DNA from: Erythroxylum novogranatense
Lineage: Eukaryota > Streptophyta > Magnoliopsida > Malpighiales > Erythroxylaceae
Assembly: GCA_029891385.1 (NCBI GenBank)
Contig: CM057228.1
Coordinates: 70,571,523 to 70,635,522, forward strand
Direction: 5' to 3'
Length of the DNA: 64,000 bases
Part shown: positions 24,071-35,080 of the stretch, one piece after another
Layout: every line of letters starts with the position of its first letter
How positions within the stretch are numbered: position 1 is the first letter of the stretch
Position numbers and translations under genes: made by a program
The notes under the pieces: generated by a model
The model's database searches: none
Seen by the model: only the letters and a program-made list of their open reading frames with translations
What the model was told of the DNA's origin: nothing

Positions 24071-24741
24071 TGATACAAGAAGCCATGGCAATGGAGATCA
24101 AGGTGCAACACATCAAGACAAGCTTACTTTGCCAAGTGGACCAATTACAAGACAACGTGCAGCAAGGCTTAAACAAGCACTTCAAGGGTTTGTTCAAAGT
24201 CACATTACATCTCACCTTGATGACAAGACTGAACTATCCGTGAAGAATTCAAGTGGAGTAGTCAAGCCTATGATTCTTCTAGAGAGGGCATGTGGAGGGG
24301 CTAATACTTAGCCAAATTTCAAGACAAGTTCAATTATTCTTATGGACTTATTTTAGTACATTGGACTTGTTATTTATCCTTTGTTTATTAGGCCCAAAGA
24401 GACTTGTTAGGGGCTAGGTATTTATTAGCATTTGCCTTAGTGTGTGGGTCTAAGTAAAGTAATCCATTAGGCCCATCCACCTCCCTTAGGCTTATTTAAG
24501 TTATTTTGATCTTATTTAAGTTAGTTTAGCCTAATCCTAAGTGGAATAGGATCAGATTGCATTATTGGGCTATAAACTCCTAAACTAGTTAGGATTAGGC
24601 TTGTTTTAGCATTAAAGGGTCTTGTAACCTATTCCTTTTAGGTTTAGGTCGTGGGCAAGGGTATAAATACCTTATTTTATCCTTGTAAACATTAGATTTT
24701 GGTTGATTAATGAAATTGAGAGTTCTCTTCAAGTAAGGTGT
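24071..24741 (+). repeat. Family G LTR, 5' part
   Basis: It starts TGATACAAGAAGCCATGG, matches the G LTR at 27235 leftwards and at 24742-25698, and ends after AAGTAAGGTG, so the last 0.25 kb is missing. A TATA-like word lies near 24661. It encodes the tail GPITRQRAARLKQ (24129-24311). Confidence 0.87.
24129..24311 (+). pseudogene. LTR-encoded pol tail, family G fragment
   Basis: The 60-codon frame reads PSGPITRQRAARLKQALQGF and ends LLERACGGANT-stop. It is the same tail that follows integrase in the minus-strand G copy (26992-27477). Here no integrase precedes it. Its ATG is where other copies have a leucine codon, so it is not a natural start. Confidence 0.7.
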
Positions 24742-25698
24742 TGATACAATGTGCACCTATTATAAGACAATGTGCACCAAGGCTTAAACAAGCACTTAAG
24801 CCATGGCAATGGAGATCAAGGTGCAACACGCCAAGACAAGCTTACTTTGCCAAGTGGACCTATTATAAGACAACGTGCATCAAGGCTTAAACAAGCACTT
24901 CAAGGGTTTGTTCAAAGTCACATTACATCTCACCTTGATGACAAGACCGAACCATCTGTGGAGAATTCAAATAGAGTAGTCAAGCTTGTGACTCTTCTAG
25001 AGAGAGCATGTGGAGGGGCTAATACTTAGCCAAATTTCAAGACAAGTTCAATTATTCTTATGGACTTATTTTAGTACATTGGACTTGTTATTTATCCTTT
25101 GTTTATTAGGCCCAAAGAGACTTGTTATGGGCTAGGTATTTATTAGCATTTGCCTTAGTTTATTTAAAACTAGTTTTGGACAACCAAGTGTGTGGGCCTA
25201 AGTAGAGTAATCCATTAGGCCCATCCACCTCCCTTAGGTTTATTTAAGTTATTTTGATCTTATTTAAGTTAGTTTAGCCCAACCCTAAGTGTAATAGGAT
25301 CAGATTGCATTATTGGGCTATAAACTCCTACACTAGTTAGGATTAGGCTTGTTTTAGCATTAAAGGGTCTTGTAACCTATTCCTTTTAGGTTTAGGTCGT
25401 GGGCAAAGGTATAAATACCTTATTTTATCCTTGTAAACATTAGATTTTGGTTTATTAACAAAATTGAGAGTTCTCTTCAAGTAAGGTGTGTTCTTCTTAT
25501 TGTTACTTCAAGGATTGCATCACTTATCAAGGTAATCACTTGTGGCGTGTTCAATTCTTCAATTTTCTTTGGGTTTAGGTCTCAATTATGTATAATTGGG
25601 GTTTGAACTAGCATGTTCTTAGAATAGAAAGATTGGAGTTTTGATTCAATAGGATTAGGGGGTTTCAAGAACCTTGTTTTCTTGGGGTTTCTGTATTA
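24742..25698 (+). repeat. Family G LTR with rearranged start, 5' LTR of copy G2
   Basis: It begins TGATACAATGTGCACC. The first 55 bases appear to be a shuffled piece from further inside the LTR; normal order resumes at CCATGGCAATGGAG. It ends CTGTATTA, where the other G copy has CCGTATCA, immediately before a primer site. TATA-like TATAAATA lies at 25410-25417. A pol-tail frame occurs at 24772-25029. Confidence 0.85.
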
Positions 25699-25700
25699 GT

Positions 25701-25712
25701 TGGTATCAGAGC
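25701..25712 (+). other. Primer binding site, copy G2
   Basis: TGGTATCAGAGC lies two bases after the LTR end, complementary to initiator-Met tRNA, and shows that the copy reads on the plus strand. Confidence 0.92.
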
Positions 25713-26660
25713 TTTGGCTTAATTCTATTGAACTCATACGTATCTTTCAATTTTTTCTTTGTTGAATTCCTCAGAAAGGTAATAAAAAAAGGTTTAAATT
25801 GCTTGGAACGAATCTTCTATTATTGGTTCTTTGTGTTCTTGTTTCCTTAATTGGTTGTTTGTTTTCTTGATAAAAAAAACAGAAAATAAGCAAAAAAAAA
25901 AGAAAAAAAGGGTGAAAAATAGAACAAAAAAAGTGAACAGTATAAAGAAAAGAAAAAAAAATTCAAGAATGATCAAGAAACATCCAAGATTGTGATTCTT
26001 TGAATCTTTGTTTGGTCTTTCATTCCAAATTTGTTCTTATCAGTCAAGATTCATTAAGATTGACCTTCTTTCATTCAAGGATCTATCAAGAAACGATTTC
26101 TTTGAATCTTTTGTTCAATTCTTGAAACTTTGGGTAGATTGGGATATTAAAATAAAATAAAAATAAAAAAATTGTTCTTGGGTTCGGTGATTTTTGTCAT
26201 ATTTTTGTGTGTCTTTCTTTGTTTCCTAGTTTATTTCTTGTTTTGGTACCTATCCTTGATTCTCTACATTGATTTGAACAATTGTTGCACTCATAATTGT
26301 TCAATTGACACAAGAATCGTTGCCTACACTACTCTTCATCCGTATTGGCACTTTGATTTATTTTCTGTCCAGTATAATATTTTGCTTCTAGATTTGTTTC
26401 ATCTATTCGCTTTTCTTTGTTAGGCTTGCTATCTTTGTGCTTTCTACTTGAACTTGTTGCTTGTTGATTTCCTTGATCTTGTTGAAGTGATCCTGAAAAG
26501 TAACATAAAGGAGGCACTTGAGTGGAAAAAGGCAAGAGTGTGAGATTATATAGTGAAAAGCCATTTTATTGTGTGAAACACGAGTGGAAAATTTTGTTTT
26601 AGAGAGAAACACGTGAGGGAGTGTTGTGAGGTTTCTAACGTTTTCTTGCAGGAATTGATC
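25713..26660 (+). other. 5' leader of copy G2, no gene
   Basis: The leader contains T-rich and A-rich runs (AAAAAAAAAAGAAAAAAAGG-like near 25890-25960) and pairs along most of its length with the leader of the minus-strand copy G1 (31963-32867). Short open frames on either strand are not conserved between the two. Confidence 0.75.
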
Positions 26661-27000
26661 ATGTCTCATAATAGCAATAAAGATGGCAAGAGTGATGGGA
26701 GTGAAGAGGACCAACAAAATACATTCTTTACTCTTGAAGCAATGCAAAATCAATTCAAGAGAATAGAGACTATGTTCCTTGAAGAATTTGATCATTCAAA
26801 AGAGATTTGTGCCAAGTTACTACTATAGGGAGTTGCATCAAAAACTCCAAACATTGAGGCAAGGCACAAAGAGCATGGAAGATTACCACAAGGAGATGGA
26901 GATAGCTATGATAAGAGCTAACATAGAGGACGATAGAGAGCCTACAATGGCTCGATTCCTTGCTGGTCTAAATAAAGAGATATCGAATGTGTTAGCTCTT
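26661..27000 (+). pseudogene. Gag, internally deleted and cut off, copy G2
   Basis: Gag starts MSHNSNKDGKSDGSEEDQQN at 26661 and continues FFTLEAMQNQFKRIETMF. It then jumps, with a deletion near 26780-26800, into the later capsid word [20 protein letters not shown] in another frame, followed by [18 protein letters not shown]. It breaks near 27000 against the inverted 3' LTR of copy G1. The rest of pol is absent. Confidence 0.82.
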
Positions 27001-27235
27001 ATTAGCCCCTCCACATGCCCTCTCTAGAAGAATCACAGGCTTCACTACTCCACTTGAATTCTTCACGGATGGTTCAGTCTTGTCATCAAGGTGAGATGTA
27101 ATGTGACTTTGAACAAACCCTTGAAGTGCTTGTTTAAGCCTTGCTGCACGTTGTCTTGTAATAGGTCCACTTGGCAAAGTAAGCTTGTCTTGATGTGTTG
27201 CAGCTTGATCTCCATTGCCATGGCTTCTTGTATCA
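27001..27235 (-). repeat. Family G 3' LTR stub of copy G1
   Basis: On the minus strand the LTR starts TGATACAAGAAGCCATGG at 27235, right after a purine run. Only about 235 bases remain before the joint with copy G2 near 27000. It holds the pol tail. Confidence 0.87.
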
Positions 27236-27246
27236 TTCCCTCCCTC
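27236..27246 (-). other. Polypurine tract, copy G1
   Basis: The minus strand reads GAGGGAGGGAA directly before the LTR start TGATACAAG. In the coding frame this tract specifies part of an E-G-G-N run, so it is both primer and coding sequence. Confidence 0.85.
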
Positions 27247-27532
27247 ATCAAAAGGATTCGTCCTCGAATCAGCCCCTGCATTATCAAATGGAGAGAGATC
27301 AGCAACATTAAATGTAGGAGATACTTGATACTCACCTGGCAAATCAATCCTGTAGGCATTATTATTAATCTTTTCAAGGACTTGGAAAGGCCCATCGCCT
27401 CTAGGATCCAACTTGAATTTCCTTTGCTTAGGAAACCTCTTTCCTAAAATGTAACCAAACCCAATCACCGTGCTCAAATTGCATCAACTTTAGCCTTGAT
27501 TAGCTCTTTGTGCATATGCTTCATTCCGCTTT

Positions 27533-28471
27533 CTATGTGTTGTCTCGCTTTTCATGAATGTCATGCACCAAATCTGCTTTCTTTTGTCCATCTATACTAG
27601 TTATCTCACTTAAAGGTAAAGGACACAAATCTAAAGGCGTTAATGGATTAAAACCATAAACAATCTGAAAAGGTGAATAACCAGTAGTAGAATGTATGCT
27701 CCTATTGAATGCAAATTCAACTAATGACAAACATTCTTCCCATGTTTTAATATTTTTACCAACCACAGCACGTAAAAGAGAACCTAAAGTTCTATTCACT
27801 ACCTCAGTTTGTCCGTCAGTTTGAGGATGGCAAGTAGTAGAAAACAAAAGTTTAGTACCTAGCTTACCCCAAAGAATATGCCAAAAGTGGCTCAAAAACT
27901 TCACATCACGATCAGAAACAATAGTCTTAGGAACACCATGCAAACGCACAACATCCTTAAAAAACAACTCGGCAATATTTACAGCATCATCAGTTTTATG
28001 ACATGCAATGAAATGTGCCATCTTGCTAAACCGATCTACTACCACAAATATACTATCCCTGCCTTTTTTTGTCCTAGGCAACCCTAAAACAAAGTCCATA
28101 GATATGTCAGTCCACGGATGCTTAGGCACAGGCAAAGGTGTATACAAACCATAAGGATGAGTCTTAGATTTCGCTTGTCTACATGCAACACACTTAGAAC
28201 AAATTTTCTCAACATCTTTTCTCATGTTAGGCCAATAAAAATGTTCACAAAGTATGTCATATGTCTTTTGAACCCCAAAATGACCCATCAAACCCCCACA
28301 ATGTGATTCACGCACAAGGACTTCCCGCATAGAACATTTAGGCACACATAACTTGTTCTCCCTAAACAGATAGCCATCATGTCTATAAAATCTTTGGAAT
28401 GCAGCATGCTCACAATCCAAACACATTGCCAAAATCAGAATCCAAAGCATACAAATCTCTAATGTACTCAA
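27533..28471 (-). pseudogene. Integrase zinc finger and catalytic core, copy G1
   Basis: The frame of 312 codons is long and clean. The HHCC finger is present: His57 and His64 in [12 protein letters not shown], then Cys94 and Cys97 in CVACRQAK. The DDE acids are Asp126 ([10 protein letters not shown]), Asp187 (IVSDRDVKF) and Glu223 ([11 protein letters not shown]), with the usual 35-residue gap between the last two. The frame ends in a frameshift (DIHEKRDNT) shortly before the GPY/F module at 27477. Residues 1-18 are probably out-of-frame carry-over. Classification as CRM-like rests on RT wording and the tail. Confidence 0.9.
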
Positions 28472-28960
28472 ACCCTAACAATTTAGAACTTAAAGTAGTG
28501 ATTAGAGTGTACCTTCTTGAAAGTGCATCAGCAATTACATTCTCCTTACGTTGTTTGTATTGTATCACGTATGGAAAGGTCTCTATGAATTCCAGCCACT
28601 TCGCATGCCTCTTGTTCAACTTACCTTGGCCCTTTAGATGTTTCAATGACTCATGATCGTAATGGATCACAAACTCTTTTGGCAGAGATAATGCCGCCAA
28701 GTCTCCAATGCTCTCACCAAGGCATAGAGTTCCTTGTCATAAGTGGAATAATTCAATTGTGGCCCATGAAGCTTTTCATGAAGTATGCAATGGGACGCTT
28801 ACCTGCATCAAAACAAGCACCAATACCTAACCCGGAGGCATCACATTCTATCTCAAAAGCTTCATTAAAGTTAGGCAAACTCAATACGGTAGCAGAACAC
28901 AATTTATCTTTCAATGTATTAAAAGCAAGTTCTTGTGCCTCATTCCACTTAAACCGACAT
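28410..28960 (-). pseudogene. RNase H region, broken, copy G1
   Basis: Minus-strand 28410-28700 keeps the C-terminal part: [39 protein letters not shown] and a YKQRKENVIADALSRR block, the classic end of a Ty3/gypsy RNase H. The upstream half (28700-28960) aligns with copy G3 but has no long open frame; the ECDASG-like active-site word is visible there in another frame. Confidence 0.82.
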
Positions 28961-30292
28961 CCTTTTAATTATTTCAGTCAATGGCGCAGCAATGGTACTA
29001 AAATCTTTCACAAAACGCCTATAAAAGCTAGCTAAACCATGAAAACTACGCACATCACTAATACACTTAGGAGTAGGCCAATCTTTAATAGCCTTAACCT
29101 TCTCCTCATCAACATGCACACCATGGGCAGAAATAACAAAGCCAAGAAAAACAACTTTATCCATACAAAAAGAACACTTTTTAAATTTAGCATATAGTCT
29201 TTCACGCCTAAGTGCTTCAAGTATAGATTGAAGATGCATAACATGCTCATCAAGGCTTTTGCTATAAATTAAAATGTCATCAAAGCATACAACCACAAAC
29301 TTGCCAATAAAATCACGCAAAACATGGTTCATTAATCTCATAAAAGTGCTAGGTGCATTTGTCAAACCAAATGGCATGACCATCCACTCATATAGACCAT
29401 ATCTTATTTTAAAGGCTGTTTTCCATTCATCCCCTACTTTCATTCTAATTTGATGTTAACCACTCATGAGATCAATTTTTGTAAATAAACAAGCACCATG
29501 TAGCTCATCAAGCATATCATCTAGCCTAGGAATGGGGTGGCGATACTTTACCGTTATCTTGTTTATTGCCCTGCATTCCACGCACATACGCCAAGTTCCA
29601 TCTTTCTTTGGCACCAATAGCACTGGAACTGCACATGGGCTTAGACTTTCTCTCACGTGCCCCCTCTCAAGCAACTCTTCCACTTGCCTTTGAAGCTCCT
29701 TTGTCTCCTCAGGATTGCCTCTATAGGCTGGGCGATTTGGAATTTGAACTCCTGTCAAGAGATCAATCTGATGTTCAATGCCCCTCAATGGTGGTAGTCC
29801 TTTGGGCAACTCATCTGGAAAGGCATCAGAGTATTCCTGCAAAACAAGTCTCACAACTCTAGGCACGTAAGGGTCGTGGTCGGCCTCACCATAAAACAAC
29901 TCCTTGTACATAAGCAAAACCAATGGTTTCTGTGTGTACATGACCTTCCTCAACTCTTTTTCTTTTGCAAAGAAGGTATTTTTTTTTGTTCCACTCTTCT
30001 CTCGTTTTTCAACTGCACCACTCTCTTTCTTTTGCTCACTAGTGCAATTACTCTCAGTTGGGCCCTTGTTCCTATTTTCTTGAATGGCCTCTTTTTCTTT
30101 TTTTCTTTTTAAACTCTCAGCCTCTCTAAGTTTTTGTTCTTCCATGGCTTTTGCAAGTCTCAACTGATCCTCATGAACTTCTTTTGGTGAAAGGGGTGCC
30201 AATGTGAAGTGTTTCTCCCCCATCTTGAATGAATATCTATTTTTGAATCCATCATGTTGTACAAGCCTATCATATTGCCATGGTCTCCCCAA
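28949..30292 (-). pseudogene. Protease end, Lys/Glu-rich linker and reverse transcriptase with one in-frame stop, copy G1
   Basis: The first frame (29456-30292) begins in the protease tail (GRPWQYDRLVQHDGFKNRYS). It passes a charged linker (LRLAKAMEEQKLREAESLKR and on) and enters RT at NRPAYRGNPEETKELQRQ, then SLSPCAVPVLLVPKKDGTW and [23 protein letters not shown] at 29456-29458 replaces the Tyr codon of the SGYHQI motif. The same frame resumes at once (28949-29443) through [19 protein letters not shown] and the catalytic FDDILIYSK, preceded by Cys instead of the usual Tyr. One nonsense change therefore inactivates an otherwise continuous RT. The wording matches CRM-type RTs. Confidence 0.88.
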
Positions 30293-30382
30293 TAGTAAAT
30301 GACCAAAGCATGCATAGGAACTACATCACACAACACTTCATCGAATATCTCCCAATTGAGAACGCCACTAGCACTTGCTTGT

Positions 30383-30574
30383 TCACCCTAACCTCTCCAC
30401 ACTCATTAAGCCATTGCAACTTATAAGGACTAGAGTGCTTAATGAGAGGCGCCCCAATTTCTCAACTAAAATTGTGCTTGCAACATTGGTGCAACTACCT
30501 CCATCAATTATTAAACCGCACATCTTACCCTTAATTAAACATCGGTGTGGAATATATTCTCCTTTGTTCCTCAA
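30383..30574 (-). pseudogene. Protease, active-site part, copy G1
   Basis: The short frame contains MCGLIIDGGSCTNVASTILV. This family uses D-G-G where most retropepsins have D-S-G or D-T-G; copies B and H have the same D-G-G. The frame is lost shortly after (KLGRLSLSTLVL), before the substrate-binding flap. Confidence 0.78.
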
Positions 30575-30689
30575 GCTCTATCTTTTCTTGTACATTGAGA
30601 GCTCGCCTCACTACTAATGCTTCACTTGGGTGGTTGCTCAACTTCTTCATCGATTGCAATCCTCCAACTCGTGCATATCACTTCCATCA

Positions 30690-31962
30690 CTATCTTCTCG
30701 ATTCAATTACCCCATCTCGCAAATACATGATCTTCCTATTGGGACATTGGTTTGCCCTATGACCTGAACCCAAACACTTGAAGCATTTGATGTCTCTTTG
30801 CTTAGTGTTAGGATTTTGATCATTAGATGTAGGCGCACCTTTAGAGGCTGTCCACCTTTCCTTCGACTTGTCCTTATTGTCATAGGACTTATTCTTGTTC
30901 TTTTCCTCCTGCTTTGGCCATTTAGGACCCCAAGAATTTGAAGATCCTGAGGTATTGCCCTTGCTGAAACTTTTTCCCTTCAATTGCTTTTCAATCTTCA
31001 TAGCCATGCTTACCATGTCCTCCAACTCTAAGTATTGATGAAGCTCTAACACATTCGATATCTCTTTATTTAGACCAGCAAGGAATCGAGCCATTATAGC
31101 CTCTTTATCCTCCTCTATGTTAGCTCTTATCATAGCTATCTCCATCTCCTTGTGGTAATCTTCCACGCTCTTTGTGCCTTGCCTCAATGTTTGGAGTTTT
31201 TGATGAAACTCCCTATAGTAGTAACTTGGCACAAATCTCTTTTTCATGATGCGTTTCATCTCATCCCAGGTTTCAATAGGTCTTTCTCCAGTTCGTCTTC
31301 TACTAACCATCAATTGATCCCACCAAACAAAGAAGATAATCGAGAACTCAACCGCCGTTAACTTCACCTTCTTCTCCTCGTAATAATTGTGGCGAGGCAA
31401 ATATCATCTCTACTTTCCTTTCCCACTCTAAGTAGGCATCAACATCATTCCTTCCTTGAAATGACCAGCATCTTCATTTTGATGTCGCCAATGTTTCTAT
31501 CTACTCTTTCGCCTCTTCCTCCTCTCTGCCTCTTTCAGCTCTTCCTCTATAACCACCTATATTTCGGCCTCTATCTCCTCTACCACCTCTTGCATTGTTT
31601 CGAGCTCCATAACACTCTTCCTCATCAAATCCATCTTCATCTTGCTCCTCTTCATAGTGATAATGATTATGAAGTGGAGGGTTCTCTCTTCTTCTTGGCC
31701 CATTATTCCCTGAAAATTCAGCTTGAATAGTTCTAAGAAGTCTATCTTATCTTTCAAAGTTTCTATCTTGCTGCTTAAACTTGTCTTTGACTTCAAGGAA
31801 CATAGTCTCTATTCTCTTGAATTGATTTTGCATTGCTTCAGGAGTAAAGAATGTATTTTGTTGGTCCACTTCACTGCCATCACTCTTGCCATCTTTATTG
31901 CTATTATGAGACATGATCAATTCCTGCAAGAAAACGTTAGAAACCTCACAACACTCCCTCAC
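30690..31962 (-). pseudogene. Gag (capsid, CCHC knuckle), copy G1
   Basis: Gag starts near 31914 as MSHNSNKDGKSDGSEVDQQN. The N-terminal part (31747-31962) ends in a frameshift. The capsid and nucleocapsid are open from 31400 to 30690: WDEMKRIMKKRFVPSYYYRE, then [19 protein letters not shown] and the knuckle CFKCLGSGHRANQC (CCHC complete). A basic, Asn/Lys-rich stretch precedes the knuckle. The two parts are separated by a damaged zone near 31400-31600. Confidence 0.87.
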
Positions 31963-32867
31963 GTGTTTCTCTCTAAAACAAAATTTTCCACTCGTGTTTC
32001 ACACAATAAAATGGCTTTTCACTATATAATCTCACACTCTTGCCTTTTTCCACTCAAGTGCCTCCTTTATGTTACTTTTCAGGATCACTTCAACAAGATC
32101 AAGGAAATCAACAAGCAACAAGTTCAAGTAGAAAGCACAAAGATAGCAAGCCTAAAAAAGAAAAACGAATAGATGAAACAAATCTAGAAGCAAAATATTA
32201 TACGGACAGAAAATAAATCAAAGTGCCAATACACGGATGAAGAGTAGTGTAGGCAACGATTCTTGTGTCAATTGAACAATTATGAGTACAACAATTGTTC
32301 AAATCAATGTAGAGAAGCAAAGATAGGTACCAAAACAATAAATAAACTATGAAACAAAGAAAGACACAAAAATATGACAAAAATCACCAAATCCAAGACA
32401 AATTTTTTTATTTTTTATTTTATTTTAATATCCCAATCTACTCAAAGTTCAAAGAATTGAACAAAAGATTCAAAGAAATCGTTTCTTGATAGGTTCTTGA
32501 ATGAAAGAAGGACAATCTTAATGAATCTTGACTGATAAGAACAAATCTGGAATGAAAGACCAAACAAAGATTCAAAGAATCACAATCTTGGATGTTTCTT
32601 GATCATTCTTGAATTTTTTTCTTTTCTTTATACTGTTCACTTTTTTGTTCTATTTTTCACCCTTTTTTTTCTATTTTTTTGTTTTTTTCTGTTTTTTTTT
32701 AATTTTGATCAAGAAAACAAAAACAAATTAAGGAAACAAGAATACAAAGAACCAATAATGGCAGATTCGTTACAAGCAATTTAAACCTTTTTTTTTTTTA
32801 CCTTTCTAAGGAATTCAACAAAGAAAACAATGAAAGATACGTATGAGTTCAATAGAATTAAGCCAAA
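31963..32867 (-). other. 5' leader of copy G1, no gene
   Basis: This is the counterpart of 25713-26660 on the opposite strand, with T-rich runs at 32400-32430 and 32600-32800 on the plus strand. It contains no conserved open frame upstream of gag. Confidence 0.75.
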
Positions 32868-32879
32868 GCTCTGATACCA
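32868..32879 (-). other. Primer binding site, copy G1
   Basis: TGGTATCAGAGC on the minus strand, two bases from the LTR end at 32882. Confidence 0.93.
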
Positions 32880-32881
32880 AC

Positions 32882-33541
32882 TGATACGGAAACCCCAAGA
32901 AAACAAAATTCTTGAAACCCCCTAATCCTATCGAATCAAAACCCCAATCTTTTTATTCTAAGAACATGCTAGTTCAAACCCCAATTATACGGAATTGAGA
33001 CCCAAACCCAAAGAAAATTGAAGAATTGAACACTCCACAAGTGATTACCTTGATAAGTGATGCAATCCTTGAAGTAACAATAAGAAGAACACACCTTACT
33101 TGAAGAGAACTCTCAATTTCGTTAATAAACCACAATCTAATTTTTACAAGGATAAAATAAGGTATTTATACCCTTGCCCACGACCTAAACCTAAAAGGAA
33201 TAGGTTACAAGACCCTTTAATGCTAAAACAAGTCTAATCCTAACTAGTTTAGGAGTTTATAGCCCAATAATGCAATCTGATCCTATTCCACTTAGGATTG
33301 GGCTAAACTAACTTAAATAAGATCAAAATAACTTAAATAAACCTAAGGGAGGTGGATGGGCCTAATGGATTACTCTACTTAGGCCCACACACTTGGTTGT
33401 CCAAAACAAGTTTTAAATAAACTAAGGCAAATGCTAAAAAATACCTAGCCCATAACAAGTCTCTTTGAGCCTAATAAACAAAGGATAAATAACAAGTCAA
33501 ATTTACTAAAATAAGTCCATAAGAATAATTGAACTTGTCTT
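32882..33541 (-). repeat. Family G 5' LTR of copy G1, partial
   Basis: The plus strand starts TGATACGGAAACCCC, the reverse complement of the G LTR 3' end, and follows it for 660 bases. A minus-strand TATA-like word GGTATAAATACC can be read near 33161-33173. It is interrupted at 33541 by the B solo LTR and the outer 0.3 kb is not found beyond it. Confidence 0.87.
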
Positions 33542-34446
33542 TGATACAACTCATCAAGGCAATGGAGACTTGAGGATGCCAATGGGTCCAATTACAAGGT
33601 CACGCTCCAACAAGCTTAAAGCACAATTTCAGATTTATGTACAAGCTTTTGTTTCACAAGAACTTCAAGAAGTTTTGTTGATCAAGCTTGAGGAAAAGCT
33701 TAGGAAGACACCTAAGTGTGTGTGCACATTGGAGGCATCAAATCAAGAGGGCTAACACTTACCCAATTTTCACAAGCACAAGTCTAATCAATGGGCTTGG
33801 GCTTATTTTATCTTATAAAGGGCATGTGGACTTCTTTTAGGCTTTTTCATGGGCTGGTTTGCATTAAGTGTGCATGTGATTTATTAAAAAAGTCATGTGC
33901 ATGTTTTATTTTAAGGAACCAAGCTTGTGGGCCTAGTTTAAAAGCCCAATTCGCCCCTCTTAAGTTAGTCTTCTATTTTGTGATTTTCTTATCCTATTTG
34001 GACAAGGACTAGTCAATTTTAATTAGTTTTGAAGCCCAAATCCATGTGGGATTTATTCTTGGGCAGATTTGTTTCAAGAAGGCCTTTTTGATATTTTGGG
34101 TTTTCTTTAGGGTTTTTAGGTTATCTTTGTTAGGGTTTACATTGCAAAGGGTATTTAAACCCTTGCTTTAGCCATGAACACGAGTTTAGAGAGATCAATA
34201 AAATTAGAAAGCATTCTTCAAGAGAGAATTGAGATTCTTGCTTGTTTTACCTTAAGGATTGATTCAACTTATCAAGTAAGTTCTAACTTGTATGCTAATT
34301 CAATTCCTAATATCTTATACTCTTTGTTACCAATTCCTTGCTGTTTTGGGGGTGAAGGGTCTTGTTAGATTGATTGAATTTAGGTTTGGGAACAATCATT
34401 GAAACGGAGGTGATCTAGACATTGATTCTAGGTTGTTGCCGTATCA
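33542..34446 (+). mobile_element. Family B solo LTR with likely TSD gtctt
   Basis: It starts TGATACAACTCATCAAGGC and ends GGTTGCCGTATCA (905 bp), matching the LTRs of the full element at 50386-57670. GTCTT occurs at 33537-33541 and 34447-34451. The left flank is G LTR in minus orientation and the right flank turns to G LTR in plus orientation at TCTTATGG, so a rearrangement after insertion used the TCTT shared with the TSD. A TATA-like word TATTTAAA lies at 34152-34159. Confidence 0.85.
33570..33755 (+). pseudogene. LTR-encoded pol tail, family B solo LTR
   Basis: The frame reads MPMGPITRSRSNKLKAQFQI, then YVQAFVSQELQEVLL, and ends CTLEASNQEG-stop. It is nearly identical to the tails at 51079-51438 and 57457-57753. 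Without integrase upstream it cannot be made as a Pol product here. Confidence 0.72.
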
Positions 34447-34451
34447 GTCTT

Positions 34452-35080
34452 ATGGACTTATTTTAGTACATTGGGCTTGTTATTTATCCTTTGTTTATTA
34501 GGCCCAAAAAGACTTGTTATAGGCTAGGTATTTATTAGCATTTGCCTTAGTTTATTTAAAACTAGTTTTGGACTAGCAAGTGTGTGGGCCTAAGTAGAGT
34601 AATCCATTAGGCCCATCCGCCTTCCTTAGGTTTATTTAAGTTATTTTGGTCTTATTTAAGTTGGTTTAGCCCAATCCTAAGTGGATTAGGATCAGATTGC
34701 ATTATTGGGCTATGAACTCCTAAACTAGTTAGGATTAGGCTTGTTTTAGCATTAAAGGGTCTTGTAACCTATTCCTTTTAGGTTTAGGTCGTGGGAAAGG
34801 ATATAAATACCTTATTTTATCCCTGTAAACATCAGATTTGGTTGATTAACGAAATTGAGAGATATTCTCTTCAAGTAAGGTGTGTTCTTCTTATTGTTAC
34901 TTCAAGGATTGCATCACTTATCAAGGTAATCACTTGTGGCGTGTTCAATTCTCCAATTTTCTTTGGGCTTGGGTCTCAATTTCGTATAATTGAGGTTTGA
35001 ACTAACATGTTCTTAGAATAGAAAGATTGGGGTTTTGATTCAATAGGATTAGGGGGTTTCAATAATCTTGTTTTCTTGGG
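34452..35080 (+). repeat. Family G LTR part, copy G3
   Basis: It begins ATGGACTTATTTTAG and follows the G LTR towards its 3' end, to TTGTTTTCTTGGGG, then jumps into protease. It lacks both the first 0.3 kb and the last dozen bases. It pairs with 32882-33541 as an inverted repeat around the B solo LTR. Confidence 0.85.

Larger units (their letters stand above)
26992..27477 (-). pseudogene. Integrase GPY/F module running into LTR-encoded tail, copy G1
   Basis: The 161-codon frame starts in integrase ([20 protein letters not shown], a GPY/F-like module, then [19 protein letters not shown] and ADLSPFD). It crosses the polypurine tract and LTR start as DEGGNDTRSHGNG. It ends inside the LTR with SGPITRQRAARLKQALQGF. 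This shows directly that the tail belongs to pol and is encoded by the 3' LTR. No chromodomain of the family A kind is present. The last residues may come from the joint near 27000. Confidence 0.88.

Noticed and set aside
25701..25725. TGGTATCAGAGC segments as tRNA gene fragments
   Set aside because: They lie directly next to LTR ends and match only the 3' end complement of initiator-Met tRNA; no cloverleaf can be built around them.
25870..25960. A-rich run as the poly-A tail of a LINE or processed pseudogene
   Set aside because: It lies inside the G leader and its counterpart occurs at the same place in the other G copy (32600-32800).
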